Origin: JBCCQL01 sp039414355
GTDB taxonomy: Bacteria > Planctomycetota > Planctomycetia > Pirellulales > Lacipirellulaceae
Assembly: GCA_039414355.1 (NCBI GenBank)
Contig: JBCDJN010000010.1
Location: 12,030-76,029, forward strand
Direction of reading: 5' to 3'
Length of the DNA stretch: 64,000 nt
The notes beneath the pieces were generated by a model, which was not told where the DNA came from, ran no database searches, and worked only from the letters and a program-made list of their open reading frames with translations. Both the position numbers and the translations under genes were made by a program. Shown here piece after piece: positions 17,614 through 27,054 of the stretch (the first letter of the stretch is position 1; each line of letters begins with the position of its first letter).

Positions 17614-17991
17614 CTACTGGTCCCCGTGCTTGGCGGGCGCGGCAAAGGTGAGCCGGTTGCCGAACGGATCGGTCACGAGCATCTCTTGCGTCTGCCAGTC
17701 GGTTTCGGCGAGCGATGGTCGGGCGTAGCGGTAAGACTTCGCGCCTAGCTCTCCCTTGAGGGATTCGATGTCGTCAACGGTGATACGGATCGCTGAGCCC
17801 GGGGTGCAATCGCCATGGTGCTCGGTCAGATGGAGCACGCAAGCGTCGCGGCTGATCTGAGTGTAGGCGGGCAGATCGGGTTGGCGCCGGTACCGCCAAT
17901 CAATCGCAAAGCCCAAGAACTCCACGTAGAACTCGTGGGCCTTCGACGCATCGAAGACCCGCAAGACAGGAGTCGCGTTGGCCAGAGTCAT
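17614..17991 (-). CDS. Glyoxalase superfamily (bleomycin-resistance-like) protein
   Basis: A 125-residue single-module VOC protein (ATPVLRVFDASKAHEFYVEFLGF; AIRITVDDIESLKGELGAKSY; MLVTDPFGNRLTFAAP). The order and length match the glyoxalase-superfamily proteins that are similar to BRP (bleomycin-binding) dimers. Soluble and cytoplasmic. It binds hydrophobic or antibiotic-like ligands in characterised relatives, but no specific ligand can be read here. It is unrelated in detail to the VOC gene at 8253. Confidence 0.85.
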   Translation of the reverse strand: MTLANATPVLRVFDASKAHEFYVEFLGFAIDWRYRRQPDLPAYTQISRDACVLHLTEHHGDCTPGSAIRITVDDIESLKGELGAKSYRYARPSLAETDWQTQEMLVTDPFGNRLTFAAPAKHGDQ

Positions 17992-18435
17992 GTAGCCTCC
18001 AAGCGATTGGATCGGACGGAAAGCTGCGCCGCGCGTTCCCCGATGGGCCTAAGGAACCAAACCTCTCGGATAACCCCTTGCGTGGCCGAGAACAGCGGGT
18101 AGTGTACGGTTGTGAGACTGAGTCGCAACAAGGCCCGCTTTGCTGTTTAGTCCAGTCTCACCACTCGAACCAGCCTCTGACAGGACTCAGCCCAACGAGT
18201 CCGTCAGGCATTCGTTGCATCCCGCCGCCAGCCAGGCCGATTGCCGACTGCTCATTCAGTCGCGTCGAAGTCGCCATCGCAAGCTACCGGGGATGCTCGC
18301 AAGCGTCACTGCTTGACCGCTGCTACGCGTGCTGAGTTAACTCTTGCGTCTGGGCCCAGCCTCGCAGTCCCGTCGCGGTAGTGTGCGTTGCTGCAAGAGC
18401 CCAATTCCCGCTCTAACCGACGACTAGGTGAACTT
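17992..18435. other. Intergenic region with a 9-bp inverted repeat
   Basis: Non-coding gap between divergent genes. GTGAGACTG (18112-18120) and CAGTCTCAC (18153-18161) form an inverted repeat around a 32-base loop, which could be a small hairpin RNA, a terminator or an operator. Nothing else with a clear identity is visible. Promoters for both flanking genes must lie here. Confidence 0.5.
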
Positions 18436-20136
18436 ATGATGAAGCCGCTCTTTGCGTTGCTGACCGTCTGCTGCTTGAGCACCGCCCAAGCACATATGCC
18501 ATGGATCTACGTCTCCGATGACGCCTACCCACGGCTCTACTTCGGTGAGAGCCTTGCCGAGCGGGATTACCACGTGCCCGACGCGATCGCGGCGGCGGAG
18601 GTTTGGCAAGACGGAATCGACGCGCCGGCAAAGCGGCTCATGATGGAGGGCATTGAGGAGGAAGGCTACACCGGCCTCGAAGGCGAAGACCGCATCGAGC
18701 CGCGGGGGGTGGTCCGCACCAAAGTGGTTTACGGCAACTACCACGGCTCGCTCCTCACCTACTACGCCCAGCACTTCCCATCGGAGAACCCCGAGGCTTG
18801 GCCGGCGAAGACAGGGTTGGGCGAGGGCATCGAAGCGAGCCTGAGACTGGTCGACGGGAAGCTGCTCGTGACGGTGTCGCTTGATGAGCAGCCTTTAACC
18901 GGCGTCAAGGCTTCGCTCTCCAACGAGAAGGGAAGCGGTGGGGCCGCGGCTGAAACCAGTGACGAGGGCGTGGCGGTCTTCGAAGCGGCGAGCCTGGTCG
19001 ACGGCCTGAACGGCGTAATGGTAATGCACGTCAACCCGAAGACGGGCCAACACAACGGCGAACCCTACAAGGCGGCGACAAGTATCCTGACCGCGACCTT
19101 CAACTACGACTCCGAGGTAGCAAACAAGGTCTCTTCACTCCCGCCCGTGCCCGAAGCGGTTGCCAGCTTCGGCGCCGCCGTGAGCGACGGTTGGCTGTAC
19201 GTCTACAGCGGCCACATTGGCCAAGCCCACGACCACTCGCGAGACAATCTCTCCAAGCACTTCCGCCGACTACGCCTGGACGGCTCGGGCGAATGGGAAG
19301 AGCTTCCAATGGGACGTCCACTTCAGGGATTGCCGCTGGTCGCGCATGGTGGGCAGCTCTACCGCGTTGGCGGGATGGATGCACGCAACGCGTCCGGCGA
19401 AGAGGAGGACATGCACTCTGTCGATGAGTTTGCGGTGTTCAATCCGCAAAAGATGGCCTGGTCGGATCTGCCGTCGCTCCCAGGTCCGCGGTCTTCACAC
19501 AACGCGGTAGTCATCGGCGACATGCTCTATGTGGTCGGGGGATGGGCGCTCTCCGGCGACAGCGATGGCAACTGGCAGAGTGGCGCCCTGGCGTTCGACT
19601 TGAGTCGTCCTGAATCCACGTGGCAAGCACTTCCCGAGCCCCCCTTCAAACGCCGGGCCCTGGCGGTTGGCCACGCCGGCGGCAAGCTCGTTACGTTGTG
19701 CGGCATGACCGACGAGAACGACCTATCAAAGCAGGTCTTCTTCTACGACCCCGAAGAGGGGTCTTGGGCAGAAGGACCCGAATTCCCAGGCAAGGCCTTC
19801 CACGGGTTCGGACTCGCGGCCTGGAACCTGGACGGAACGCTCTACGCGGGCGGGATGGAGGGGGTGCTCTACCGGTTGTCCGACGACATGGCCGAGTGGC
19901 GGAAGGTGAGTGACTTCGCGACGCGGCGGTTCTTCCATCAGCTTCTGCCCGACGGCAAAGGGGCGTTGCTGGCGGTGGCCGGCGCTTCGCCCGATGTTGG
20001 TCGTACGGCCTCCGTGGAGCGTCTCGCCGTCAACGCGACGGCTGAACCTGTCGAGGCGACCGGGCAGACTTCGGAAGAAACGGATGACTCCTCCGATGCG
20101 GAATCGGAGAGCCAAAGCGTCGCCGTCGAGAGCTAA
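18436..20136 (+). CDS. DUF4198-like / kelch-repeat fusion protein
   Basis: A 566-residue exported protein. AGGTG at 18426-18430 favours starting at 18436 or 18439 (two adjacent ATGs). After the signal peptide (KPLFALLTVCCLSTAQAH) residues about 20-230 resemble DUF4198 (HMPWIYVSDDAYPRLYFGE; TYYAQHFPSENPEAWPAKTG), a family linked to metal-uptake outer proteins. Residues about 240-530 are kelch-type repeats (LYVYSGHIGQAHDHSRDNL; LYRVGGMDARNASGEEED; SSHNAVVIGDMLYVVGGWAL; RRALAVGHAGGKLVTLCGMT). The tail is acidic and Ser/Glu-rich. The combination is unusual. Its role is unknown; periplasmic location and ligand or metal binding are only suggestions. Confidence 0.8.
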   Translation: MMKPLFALLTVCCLSTAQAHMPWIYVSDDAYPRLYFGESLAERDYHVPDAIAAAEVWQDGIDAPAKRLMMEGIEEEGYTGLEGEDRIEPRGVVRTKVVYGNYHGSLLTYYAQHFPSENPEAWPAKTGLGEGIEASLRLVDGKLLVTVSLDEQPLTGVKASLSNEKGSGGAAAETSDEGVAVFEAASLVDGLNGVMVMHVNPKTGQHNGEPYKAATSILTATFNYDSEVANKVSSLPPVPEAVASFGAAVSDGWLYVYSGHIGQAHDHSRDNLSKHFRRLRLDGSGEWEELPMGRPLQGLPLVAHGGQLYRVGGMDARNASGEEEDMHSVDEFAVFNPQKMAWSDLPSLPGPRSSHNAVVIGDMLYVVGGWALSGDSDGNWQSGALAFDLSRPESTWQALPEPPFKRRALAVGHAGGKLVTLCGMTDENDLSKQVFFYDPEEGSWAEGPEFPGKAFHGFGLAAWNLDGTLYAGGMEGVLYRLSDDMAEWRKVSDFATRRFFHQLLPDGKGALLAVAGASPDVGRTASVERLAVNATAEPVEATGQTSEETDDSSDAESESQSVAVES

Positions 20137-20154
20137 GCCAGGTCGAAGCGTTGA

Positions 20155-21138
20155 TCAAGGCGTGCCCGCCACGACTTCTCCGTCGTCGGGCTGAACCAAT
20201 CCCCGCCACGCCGCAAACTCGATATCGTCCGGCAAGAAGTGAACCGACCCGTCGCAAGACATGGCGTTAACGCCGCCCGGGTGGAAGCTGTACGGCGTGT
20301 AAAAGTTATTGCAGTTGATGAAGCAGGGGCCGTCCACAGGCGCGTCGGTGACAGCGGGATCGATCGAGTAAGTCATTTCGCCATTGATGCCGGCCCAGGT
20401 GCCGGACAAGTAGGGCTGTATCCCCAGGGGTTGTCCGTCGGCGTAACGTTGGGGCCGCCCGGCCAACTCGGCAAGCAACAGCGTGTTGGAGGCGCCGTCA
20501 GTGATCTGAGCGAATCGCAAGGGGAACTCGGAGTCGCCTCCCATGATCGGCGGCAAGACCGCGCGGAAGACTCCCTTCACGACAACCGACTGCGCATCTT
20601 CAAGCGACCGAACACCGAAGTAGTCTGTGGCTTCGCCGGTGTGGCCCAGGTCTGGGGCGCCGCCCGCGAAGATCGCCAAGTTGTTCAAGATGGCCATCCG
20701 GCGATCGCCCGGCGTCGAAGGGCATTGGTAAACCGATACCGGTGTATTGACGGCCGGTTGATTGACCGCGTGGTCGTACCCCTGCTCGTAGTCGTACGAC
20801 GACTCCAGGGCCTGCTGCTCAGCGAAGGGCAGAATCAGGGTAAAGAACCCGTTGACGACGGCCCCGTTATTTCCCTTAGTCCGGTCTTCAACAATCCCGT
20901 ACTCGTAGCCCGCCGGCAGCGTGCGATGCGTGTCGGCGTAGTTCATCACCGCGAGGCCGACTTGACGGAGGTTGTTGGTGCAACTCGATCGGCGCGCCGC
21001 CTCCCGGGCCGCCTGGACCGCTGGCAACAGCAACGCGATCAGCACCCCGATGATGGCGATCACCACGAGCAACTCCACAAGCGTAAAGCCATGTCCTTGT
21101 CGGGCGAGCTGTCGCGTTTTGCGAGCCAGATGCAACAT
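20155..21138 (-). CDS. DUF1559 prepilin-type surface protein
   Basis: A 327-residue protein with a short basic leader followed by GFTLVELLVVIAIIGVLIA and REAARRSSCTNNLRQVGLAVM. The C-terminus has the HPGGVNAMSCDGSVHFLPDD signature. The ATG at 21138 gives a conventional leader; an ATG at 21180 in the same frame is possible, and neither has a strong ribosome binding site. Same pseudopilin-like family as the genes at 8810 and 56003. Monocistronic and convergent with the kelch gene, divergent from the PEP-CTERM gene at 21233. Confidence 0.9.
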   Translation of the reverse strand: MLHLARKTRQLARQGHGFTLVELLVVIAIIGVLIALLLPAVQAAREAARRSSCTNNLRQVGLAVMNYADTHRTLPAGYEYGIVEDRTKGNNGAVVNGFFTLILPFAEQQALESSYDYEQGYDHAVNQPAVNTPVSVYQCPSTPGDRRMAILNNLAIFAGGAPDLGHTGEATDYFGVRSLEDAQSVVVKGVFRAVLPPIMGGDSEFPLRFAQITDGASNTLLLAELAGRPQRYADGQPLGIQPYLSGTWAGINGEMTYSIDPAVTDAPVDGPCFINCNNFYTPYSFHPGGVNAMSCDGSVHFLPDDIEFAAWRGLVQPDDGEVVAGTP

Positions 21139-21232
21139 CGCTTTGCTTGAGCGGGTTATGATGCGATCTTGTCTCAACATCTTACACGTGCGAGCGGGGC
21201 TCGCTACCGATCTGCCGCCGCAAGCTAGACCC

Positions 21233-22186
21233 ATGACATCGATTGAGGGCCCAACAGCGCGACTCTACGAAGGTCTCGTGATCGCGTTAGCGAGCGTCGT
21301 CCCGCCCGTTGCAGCGACACCGGTCGAGTTGCCGCTGACCGGTGTCGCCGATGCCGACACGCGGTGGTTCGAGCACATTTCCGATGTATTCGTCGAGCTG
21401 GGACAAGAGCCGGATGGCTTCTACCTGATTAGCCAGCTGCCAAACTACGTTCCCGTCGGGCAGGCGGGCGGCATTGATGCGTTTTCAAACGACGAGAACT
21501 CCGATCTTGGAACGCTCACGTACGACGGCTCAGCTTTGACAGGCTCAGGCATCGAGACGGCGGCCGTACTTGCGTACGAGGTGGACTTCGACGTCAACAT
21601 TGCCGACGACGATGCGCTCGCCAACACCGTCGAGAATCAAGGCTACGCGACCGTAATCTCTGAGCTGACGGGGACGGTCCAGTTCACCGAGGGGGTGCTA
21701 ACGTCGATCGACTTCGATGCTGAGATCACGTTCACCTACGACTTCAGCGGTTTTTCGGCCGGCTTCCTCGACTACACCGGCCAGCTGACCTTCACGGGCG
21801 ATCGCTTTTTGCTCGACGTGGACGACACCGCACCGTTCGGCACCGGCAACGTTCCATTCCGATACACGTGGGAATCAACGGGCGTTGTCGATCAGGTTTC
21901 TGAGGCGCCACCGCTGCCGGGTGACTTTGATGGCAGCGGCTCCGTTGACATCGGCGACTATCAGCTGTGGCGCCTCCAGTTTGGCGCCGCGGGACCGATC
22001 GCCGATGGCAACAATGATGGTGCGGTAGACACCGCAGACTACACGGTGTGGCGCGACGCCTTTACGGCAAGCCAGACCGTTGCTGCGACTTCACGCTTCG
22101 TCCCAGAACCTGCGTCGGCTGCCCTAGCGGTACTCGTACTCGCGGGTGTAGTCCTGCGTCCACGTGCCGATCACCGATTGACCTAA
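21233..22186 (+). CDS. PEP-CTERM protein with dockerin-like repeat
   Basis: A 317-residue protein. The ATG at 21233 starts a plausible signal (GLVIALASVVPPVAA). The body is beta-rich and acidic with no domain I recognise (TWESTGVVDQ; VDFDVNIADDDALANTVENQG). Dockerin-like loops follow (DFDGSGSVDIGDYQLW; DGNNDGAVDTADYTVW, about 230-275), then VPEPASAALAVLVLAGVVL and a basic end. A surface-anchored Ca-binding protein is inferred. It is followed 35 bases later by another PEP-CTERM gene with its own GGAG site. Confidence 0.85.
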   Translation: MTSIEGPTARLYEGLVIALASVVPPVAATPVELPLTGVADADTRWFEHISDVFVELGQEPDGFYLISQLPNYVPVGQAGGIDAFSNDENSDLGTLTYDGSALTGSGIETAAVLAYEVDFDVNIADDDALANTVENQGYATVISELTGTVQFTEGVLTSIDFDAEITFTYDFSGFSAGFLDYTGQLTFTGDRFLLDVDDTAPFGTGNVPFRYTWESTGVVDQVSEAPPLPGDFDGSGSVDIGDYQLWRLQFGAAGPIADGNNDGAVDTADYTVWRDAFTASQTVAATSRFVPEPASAALAVLVLAGVVLRPRADHRLT

Positions 22187-22221
22187 CCCGACAGCATTTC
22201 CCACTTCCTAGGAGCGACCCC

Positions 22222-22992
22222 ATGATCCGACTTGCGTTACCAACTCTCGTGCTGGCGGCCTTCACGGTAGCGACACCGCACGCCGAAGCCGTCCGCTTCA
22301 CGATCGATTCGAGCCAGAGCAGTCTCGCGCTCGATTCGGCAATTGCCTTGGGCGCCGTTCCGGGCTTGATCGCCCCCGGCGGGGGCGGAGAAACGTCGCT
22401 GAGCGGATCGCTCGTTGCCGACGTCACGGACACCACCTTCGAGATCCTACCGGGATCGTTGTTTGTCGCGGATGACGAAGGCTCTTTTCTGCCTGGCATT
22501 CCCGAAGGCCCGTTGTTTCTCGGCAACAACACCACCCCGGCGCCCGCGTCTTTTGCCTTCTTCTACCCGACGGGAATGGTTCCGCAGATTGGCATCGACA
22601 TCGCGGTGGCGCTCCGCGATCTCACTTTTTCCATCGACGATACCGCACCACGCGCGCTCGGCGGTGGCGTCTTGGGCGCCGGCACTCCTGACCTGGCTAT
22701 CGTGAGCGGTGAGGGCCACCTCAACGCTGGCACGCCCGCGATAAGCCCGCTGCCAGTCTTTGGCGTGACAAGCGTAACGTCGGGGCCGGGGACCACAACG
22801 CTTGTCGGCAATCTGATGACTATCAGCCTCCCAATTGAGCTCGTAGTGAGTGAGCCCGGCGGGCTTTTTAGTCAGAGCACGTACTCAGGGGTCATCGTAG
22901 CCAGTGGGGTTATCCCTGAACCGGGCAGCGCCACGTTGCTCGCCGTGTTCGTAGGGGCTGGCTCGCTGCGCCGGCGGGGACGCTACGCATGA
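22222..22992 (+). CDS. PEP-CTERM protein of unknown function
   Basis: A 256-residue protein starting at the ATG at 22222, which follows GGAGCGACCC (22211-22220). It has a signal peptide (MIRLALPTLVLAAFTVATPHAEA), a beta-rich body (VRFTIDSSQSSLALDSAIAL; GGGGETSLSGSLVADVTDTTFEI) and the anchor IPEPGSATLLAVFVGAGSLRRRG. No enzyme motif is visible. Probably co-transcribed with the preceding PEP-CTERM gene. Confidence 0.85.
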   Translation: MIRLALPTLVLAAFTVATPHAEAVRFTIDSSQSSLALDSAIALGAVPGLIAPGGGGETSLSGSLVADVTDTTFEILPGSLFVADDEGSFLPGIPEGPLFLGNNTTPAPASFAFFYPTGMVPQIGIDIAVALRDLTFSIDDTAPRALGGGVLGAGTPDLAIVSGEGHLNAGTPAISPLPVFGVTSVTSGPGTTTLVGNLMTISLPIELVVSEPGGLFSQSTYSGVIVASGVIPEPGSATLLAVFVGAGSLRRRGRYA

Positions 22993-23003
22993 CTTAGAGA
23001 TGC

Positions 23004-24187
23004 GTGGCGCTCGTCGCGATCGCCTCCGCGTCCGTTGCGTCAGGAACGCGAGCAAATGAGCTCTGGCCTCAGCGTTTGACAGAAGAGCTCGACGCCTTGA
23101 AGTGCCCTGGCGCGGTCGTTGGGCTCTTCCCCGACGAGGGCCCGGCGGCAACGGTTGCGGTAGGCGCCGCCGACAAGGAGTCTCGCACGCTGGTGCGGCT
23201 GGACATGCGGATACGGATCGGCAGCGTCAGCAAGCTCTTCGTCGGAGCGGCGGCGCTTTGCTTGGTGGATCGGGGGGTATTGTCGCTTGATGACCCGGTG
23301 TCGCGGTACGTTCCAGGCGTGCCGAACAGCGAGCGAATCACGCTGCCGATGCTCGGAGACCAAACGAGCGGGCTCGGCGACCCCACAACGAGTAGCATCC
23401 TCCAAGCCAAGATCCTCAAGGCGCCGCGCCGCCCGTGGAAACCCAGGGAAGTGCGGGCGATGGCCGACGCCGAGACCACGGCGACTAAGCCGGGCAGGGG
23501 GCACCGCTACGCGAACACTAACACGGTCTTGCTCGGTCAGGTGCTAACGTCAGCAACCGGCAAGCCATTCCCGAAGTCATCGAAAGAACCTTGGCGGGGC
23601 CGCTGGGGCTAACAGCGACTGGGTCTTGTCGCGGCGAGTCGCCCCCAAGGCCGACGCCGTCGGCTTACCGGTTCGGCGATCGAGATCGCTGGATCGGCTA
23701 CTGAAGAGTCTGGTTTGACGTAACCGGCCACAGCGCATCGTGGAGCAGCTGGGCCGGCGATATGTACTCAACTCTCGAAGACCTTGGGCGAGCGGCCAAG
23801 CCGTTTGCCACCGACTCGCTGCTGTCACCGTCGTCGCGAGCGGAGTTGCACCGGTGGCGGCAAGCCGGAGGGGGAGAGTGCGGCTTCCTCATCAGTCGCA
23901 ACCGTGTTGGCGTTGGCCACGACGGTGACGTTACCGGTTTCAACGCGGTGGTCCGCTACCAACCCGCTCGTCGTCGAGCGGTCGTGGTGCTGACAAACCT
24001 CTCCAACCGCGCCGATGGGAAGATGCCAGCTGTAGAGCTTGCCAAGTTGATGACGGGCGCGTCACAGCCAAGTGAGCAGGGTCCCCCACCCGCTCGCGAT
24101 CCAGTGAGTGGCGACCGCGGCCAGCGGTGGCGAGGCGATCACCAAGAGCCAAGCCCGAACGCATCGGCGTCTGCACGCGTCGATTGA
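23004..24187 (+). pseudogene. Serine hydrolase (beta-lactamase/class C fold), decayed
   Basis: The N-terminal part (GTG at 23004) has the S-x-x-K motif in GSVSKLF and a Y-x-N motif in YANTN, with MRIRIGSVSKLFVGAAALCLV and LDDPVSRYVPG. Near 23570 the frame changes (KPFP then EVIERTLAGPLGLTATG in another frame). A TGA interrupts the new frame after DRWIGY at about 23700. The rest of the domain (SASWSSWAGDMYSTLEDLG; GHDGDVTGFNAVV as the third motif) then continues to about 24060, the remainder being read-through into overlapping sequence. One frameshift plus one nonsense codon make a functional product unlikely. Confidence 0.85.
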
Positions 24188-25467
24188 CTGTAGCCCTGCC
24201 GTCGCCAGCCCGCCGGACACAAACAGTCCACTCGCGATCGCCATCGTTAGCGAAAGCCACGAAAGGGTCCCTAAGAGGATCAGTTCGCCGGCACTGCCGA
24301 GTAGGCCGTAGCGAAGGAACAAGGCGGTGGTGGCCAGCAGGCCGATTGCCGAGAAGAACCGAGTCCAATCGGCCCAACGAGCTAGCTGAGAGCGCTCGGC
24401 AGACCGGCCGCACAGTCGACGAACCAGCTACGCAGTCGGCTGTACAAGAACACTGGCGGCGGCCACGACCAATGTCAACGGGAACCCGAATCGGCGTAGG
24501 TACCCCAATGGCCGCGGTGGATTCGTCCGTTGATCACAAAGCCGAACTGCCCGAGGCCGTAGGAACCTTCGCCAATACCCGCTTGGGCGACGAGCGACGT
24601 TTCTCCTCGATTCATCCGCTCGATCTGATGTTCCGGAAAAGAACTGGGCCGTCGGGGAGGCGTCCACGGTTGATCAGCATCTGGACCACCTTGGCAAGGT
24701 CGGCGGCAGTGATGACGAGGCTGCCGGCGGGACGCGCTGGCATCGCCCAAATGGGTTGCGGTTCCACTTCGATCGTGGCCGACGGCGATGGTTGCGTCGC
24801 CACCGCCGTCGGTCGCGAACGTCGCCGACGCCAACCCAAGCGGATCGAACACCTCCCGCTGCATGAGGTCGTCGAAGGCTTCGCCGGTGACCTCTTCGAG
24901 AGTCGCCCCGAGAACTCCGTACGCCGTATTCGAGTACGAGTAGAACGCCCCCGGTCGCCATCGCGGTTCTAGGACGCCCGCTTGCTCCAAGAACTCAATT
25001 CCTGTTGCATTGGGGCAACTGAGTGGCGTAGTCCCGGTAAGTCGACCCAGGCAGCCCAGAAGTGTGCTCCAACAGCATCGCGATCGTAATCCGCTTATCC
25101 AACCGTGCTCGCGCGGATGCTTCAACACCGAAGACTTCAGCAACTGACGCATCGAGTCGGACTAGCCCTGCATGGGTAAGCCGCAGCGTCAGCCAGGCGG
25201 TGAGCGTCTTTGAGATCGACCCTGACCGAAACCTGGTTTCGGAGGAGATTCCGAGCTTCGAATCAGTCCTTGTCTGACCGAAGCAAGTTGCCCGTCCGAT
25301 CCGCATCGGTGAAAGCGAGGGCGTGCTGCCCCCCACCACCTGGGATAGATCCAGTTGCTCGACGACCGGGTCTTCTGAATCTCGGCGAGGCAGCGCACCG
25401 CACTAGTTGCGCTCAGACAAGTGGTGGCTAACGCGAAGACGGTGTGGGCCAAGCTGCCTCTGAACAT
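24062..25467 (-). pseudogene. Second serine hydrolase with C-terminal membrane domain, decayed
   Basis: Fragments in several frames line up as one gene. They are an N-terminal signal (MFRGSLAHTVFALATTCLSA, ATG 25467), the S-x-x-K region (TRFRSGSISKTLTAWLTL) and LLEHTSGLPGSTYRDYA, then in another frame FLEQAGVLEPRWRPGAFYSYSN (Y-S-N motif) and LMQREVFDPLGLASATF. Further broken pieces follow (GIGEGSYGLGQFGFVINGR), and finally a hydrophobic C-terminal segment (LILLGTLSWLSLTMAIASGL). At least four frame changes are needed. It converges on the other broken serine hydrolase, and both lie next to the integrase remnant. Confidence 0.8.
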
Positions 25468-25588
25468 AGGTCTCTTACTGAGCAACGCCGTACCTCGACG
25501 ATCGACCAGCCATCTCCCTAATCTCAATTCCAATCGCCAAGAAGCGTAGCAGACTGAACTCTGCAAAACGCGTCCGATGACGACTCAT

Positions 25589-26755
25589 CTAGCAGTCGGC
25601 TGGACCAGCCGTTTGCATCTGATCTGGCCGCGAATACGCGTCGGTCAGCTTAACCTCCGAGGACGGCGAACGGCGTCGCGAGTCTGCCGTCTGCAGCTGG
25701 AACTCGCGAGTCACCCTCACCGCCATGTCGAAGACGGTGTTCTTCTCAACGAGCACCTCGACATGGTTGGGCTGAGACTGCAGGAGGTCTCGCTCGTAGC
25801 CGTCGAAGAGCCGCTCAGTTTCCTTGCGAACAGACTGTTTCGCGTCGGCAAAGGCCCGGTACTCCTTGGTCGGGCGAGTACCGTCGCTGTCGCACGGCCG
25901 GACGCAAGATGCCTCGGCGTCGCGGGCCAAGTATCGCAGCAGCACGGCCTGGCCCTTGGGGCCAATGAAGATCGCCCGTTGCCGCCCGTGGTGCTCGGTC
26001 TTGTGACTGCCGGGGCGGAAGGCCAAAAAGTCGCGGGACCGGTCTAGGTCGCAAGCGCGGAGCGAGCACACCTCGCCAGGTCGCATGCCGGTCAGTCGCT
26101 GGACGCGGAACATATCGGCCAGCGCCTCAGGCAAGTGCCCCAACATGGCTTCGACCACCGCATCATCGACCGGCACCGCCGGCTTTGCCTCCCACGCTGG
26201 GGTTCGGCCAGCTCGCAAGCCATCAACGTTTGCCAGAGCTTCTGGCACGCCAGCGGGGACTAGCTCGCGAGACGCCGCCCACCGGAACGCCCGGCGGATG
26301 CGACGCACAGCGCCGTTGATCGTTGAGCGTGCGAGCCCATCGGCAAAAAGTCGGTCTCGCACAGCGGCAACGGCGAGCGGGCCGAAGGCGGTCACCGGTG
26401 CGTCGCCGAACAACAGCACCGCCACCTCGCAGGCGTTGCTAACCAGCCCAACCTCGCGGTCGGGTTGCCACTGTTCTGGTAGTAGCCCGCGGCGTGCTCG
26501 GTATAGCGTTCACAGACCTCACGGACTGGGCTTCCGTTCCACCCGGCGGCCCGGCGCTTCGACCGGTTGACCCTTGAGCACTTGAGCTACGGCGTCCGCG
26601 TAGGCCTCGCGACTCTCGGGCGAACCATGGACGCCGGGGTAGAGAGTTTGCCCGCCCACCTTCACGTAGGCTTGGCCGCTTGCACGATGGAGGCAGTAAG
26701 CGGGCACGCGGGGCGGCTTGGCCCCGTGGCTTGGGGCCTTCTTGCTCTTCGACAC
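25589..26755 (-). pseudogene. Tyrosine-type site-specific integrase, decayed
   Basis: The N-terminal 78 codons (KKAPSHGAKPPRVPAYCLHR; SGQAYVKVGGQTLYPGVHG) match planctomycete phage-type integrases. The core-binding region is split: VCERYTEHAAGYYQNSG lies in a second frame and EVGLVSNACEVAVLLFGDAP in a third, so there are two frameshifts between 26425 and 26530. The catalytic domain begins well (RLTGMRPGEVCSLRACDLDRS with the first Arg; GSHKTEHHGRQRAI), but the expected H-x-L-R-H block is missing and the end (TREFQLQTA, TDAYSRPDQ, perhaps around the catalytic Tyr) looks collapsed. It stands directly inside the tRNA-Pro end of the repeat-bounded segment, the usual integrase position, and is probably inactive. 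Confidence 0.85.
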
Positions 26756-26774
26756 TGGGCGTTGGAGACCTTCT

Positions 26775-26795
26775 CGGGAGTAGTGACTACTCCCG
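26775..26795. repeat. 21-bp palindrome upstream of the integrase
   Basis: CGGGAGTAGT and ACTACTCCCG are separated by one G. It lies 20-40 bases upstream of the integrase ATG and matches the palindrome at 7347-7366 inside the other end. The position suggests an operator of the integrase promoter or an arm-type recombinase site. Confidence 0.6.
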
Positions 26796-26869
26796 TCTTG
26801 GTTCGCAGGCAGCTCCCACGACCATCGTGGGGTCCGGCCAAAGCTCCGACGCCGTAAGCACTTGCAGCT

Positions 26870-26916
26870 AGTCGGGGCGACACGATTCGAACGTGCGACC
26901 TACTGCTCCCAAAGCA
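26870..26916 (-). repeat. Right direct repeat within tRNA-Pro, putative attR
   Basis: These 47 bases are repeated at 7183-7229 with one mismatch. They cover the tRNA from the anticodon stem to its 3' end. The intact 5' half of the tRNA follows on the right, so this is the end at which the tRNA gene was kept whole. Confidence 0.85.
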
Positions 26917-26945
26917 GTCGCGCTACCAGGCTGCGCCACGCCCCG
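26872..26945 (-). tRNA. tRNA-Pro(UGG)
   Basis: A complete 74-nt cloverleaf on the minus strand. The acceptor CGGGGCG pairs with CGCCCCG and A is the discriminator. The D arm is GCGC/GCGC with AGCCTGGTA. The anticodon stem ACTGC/GCAGT holds loop TTTGGGA with anticodon TGG. The T arm contains TTCGAAT. CCA is not encoded. It lies between the integrase remnant and parB. Confidence 0.95.
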
Positions 26946-27054
26946 AAAGGGAAACCAGCGGCCATCTCGACCGAGCCTAATGGTGGCTCGCAAGCTAACC
27001 GCCGCAGTCGTGACAGTCTAATCCTGGCCGCGGTTCGCGGCAACGCGTGGCCGG

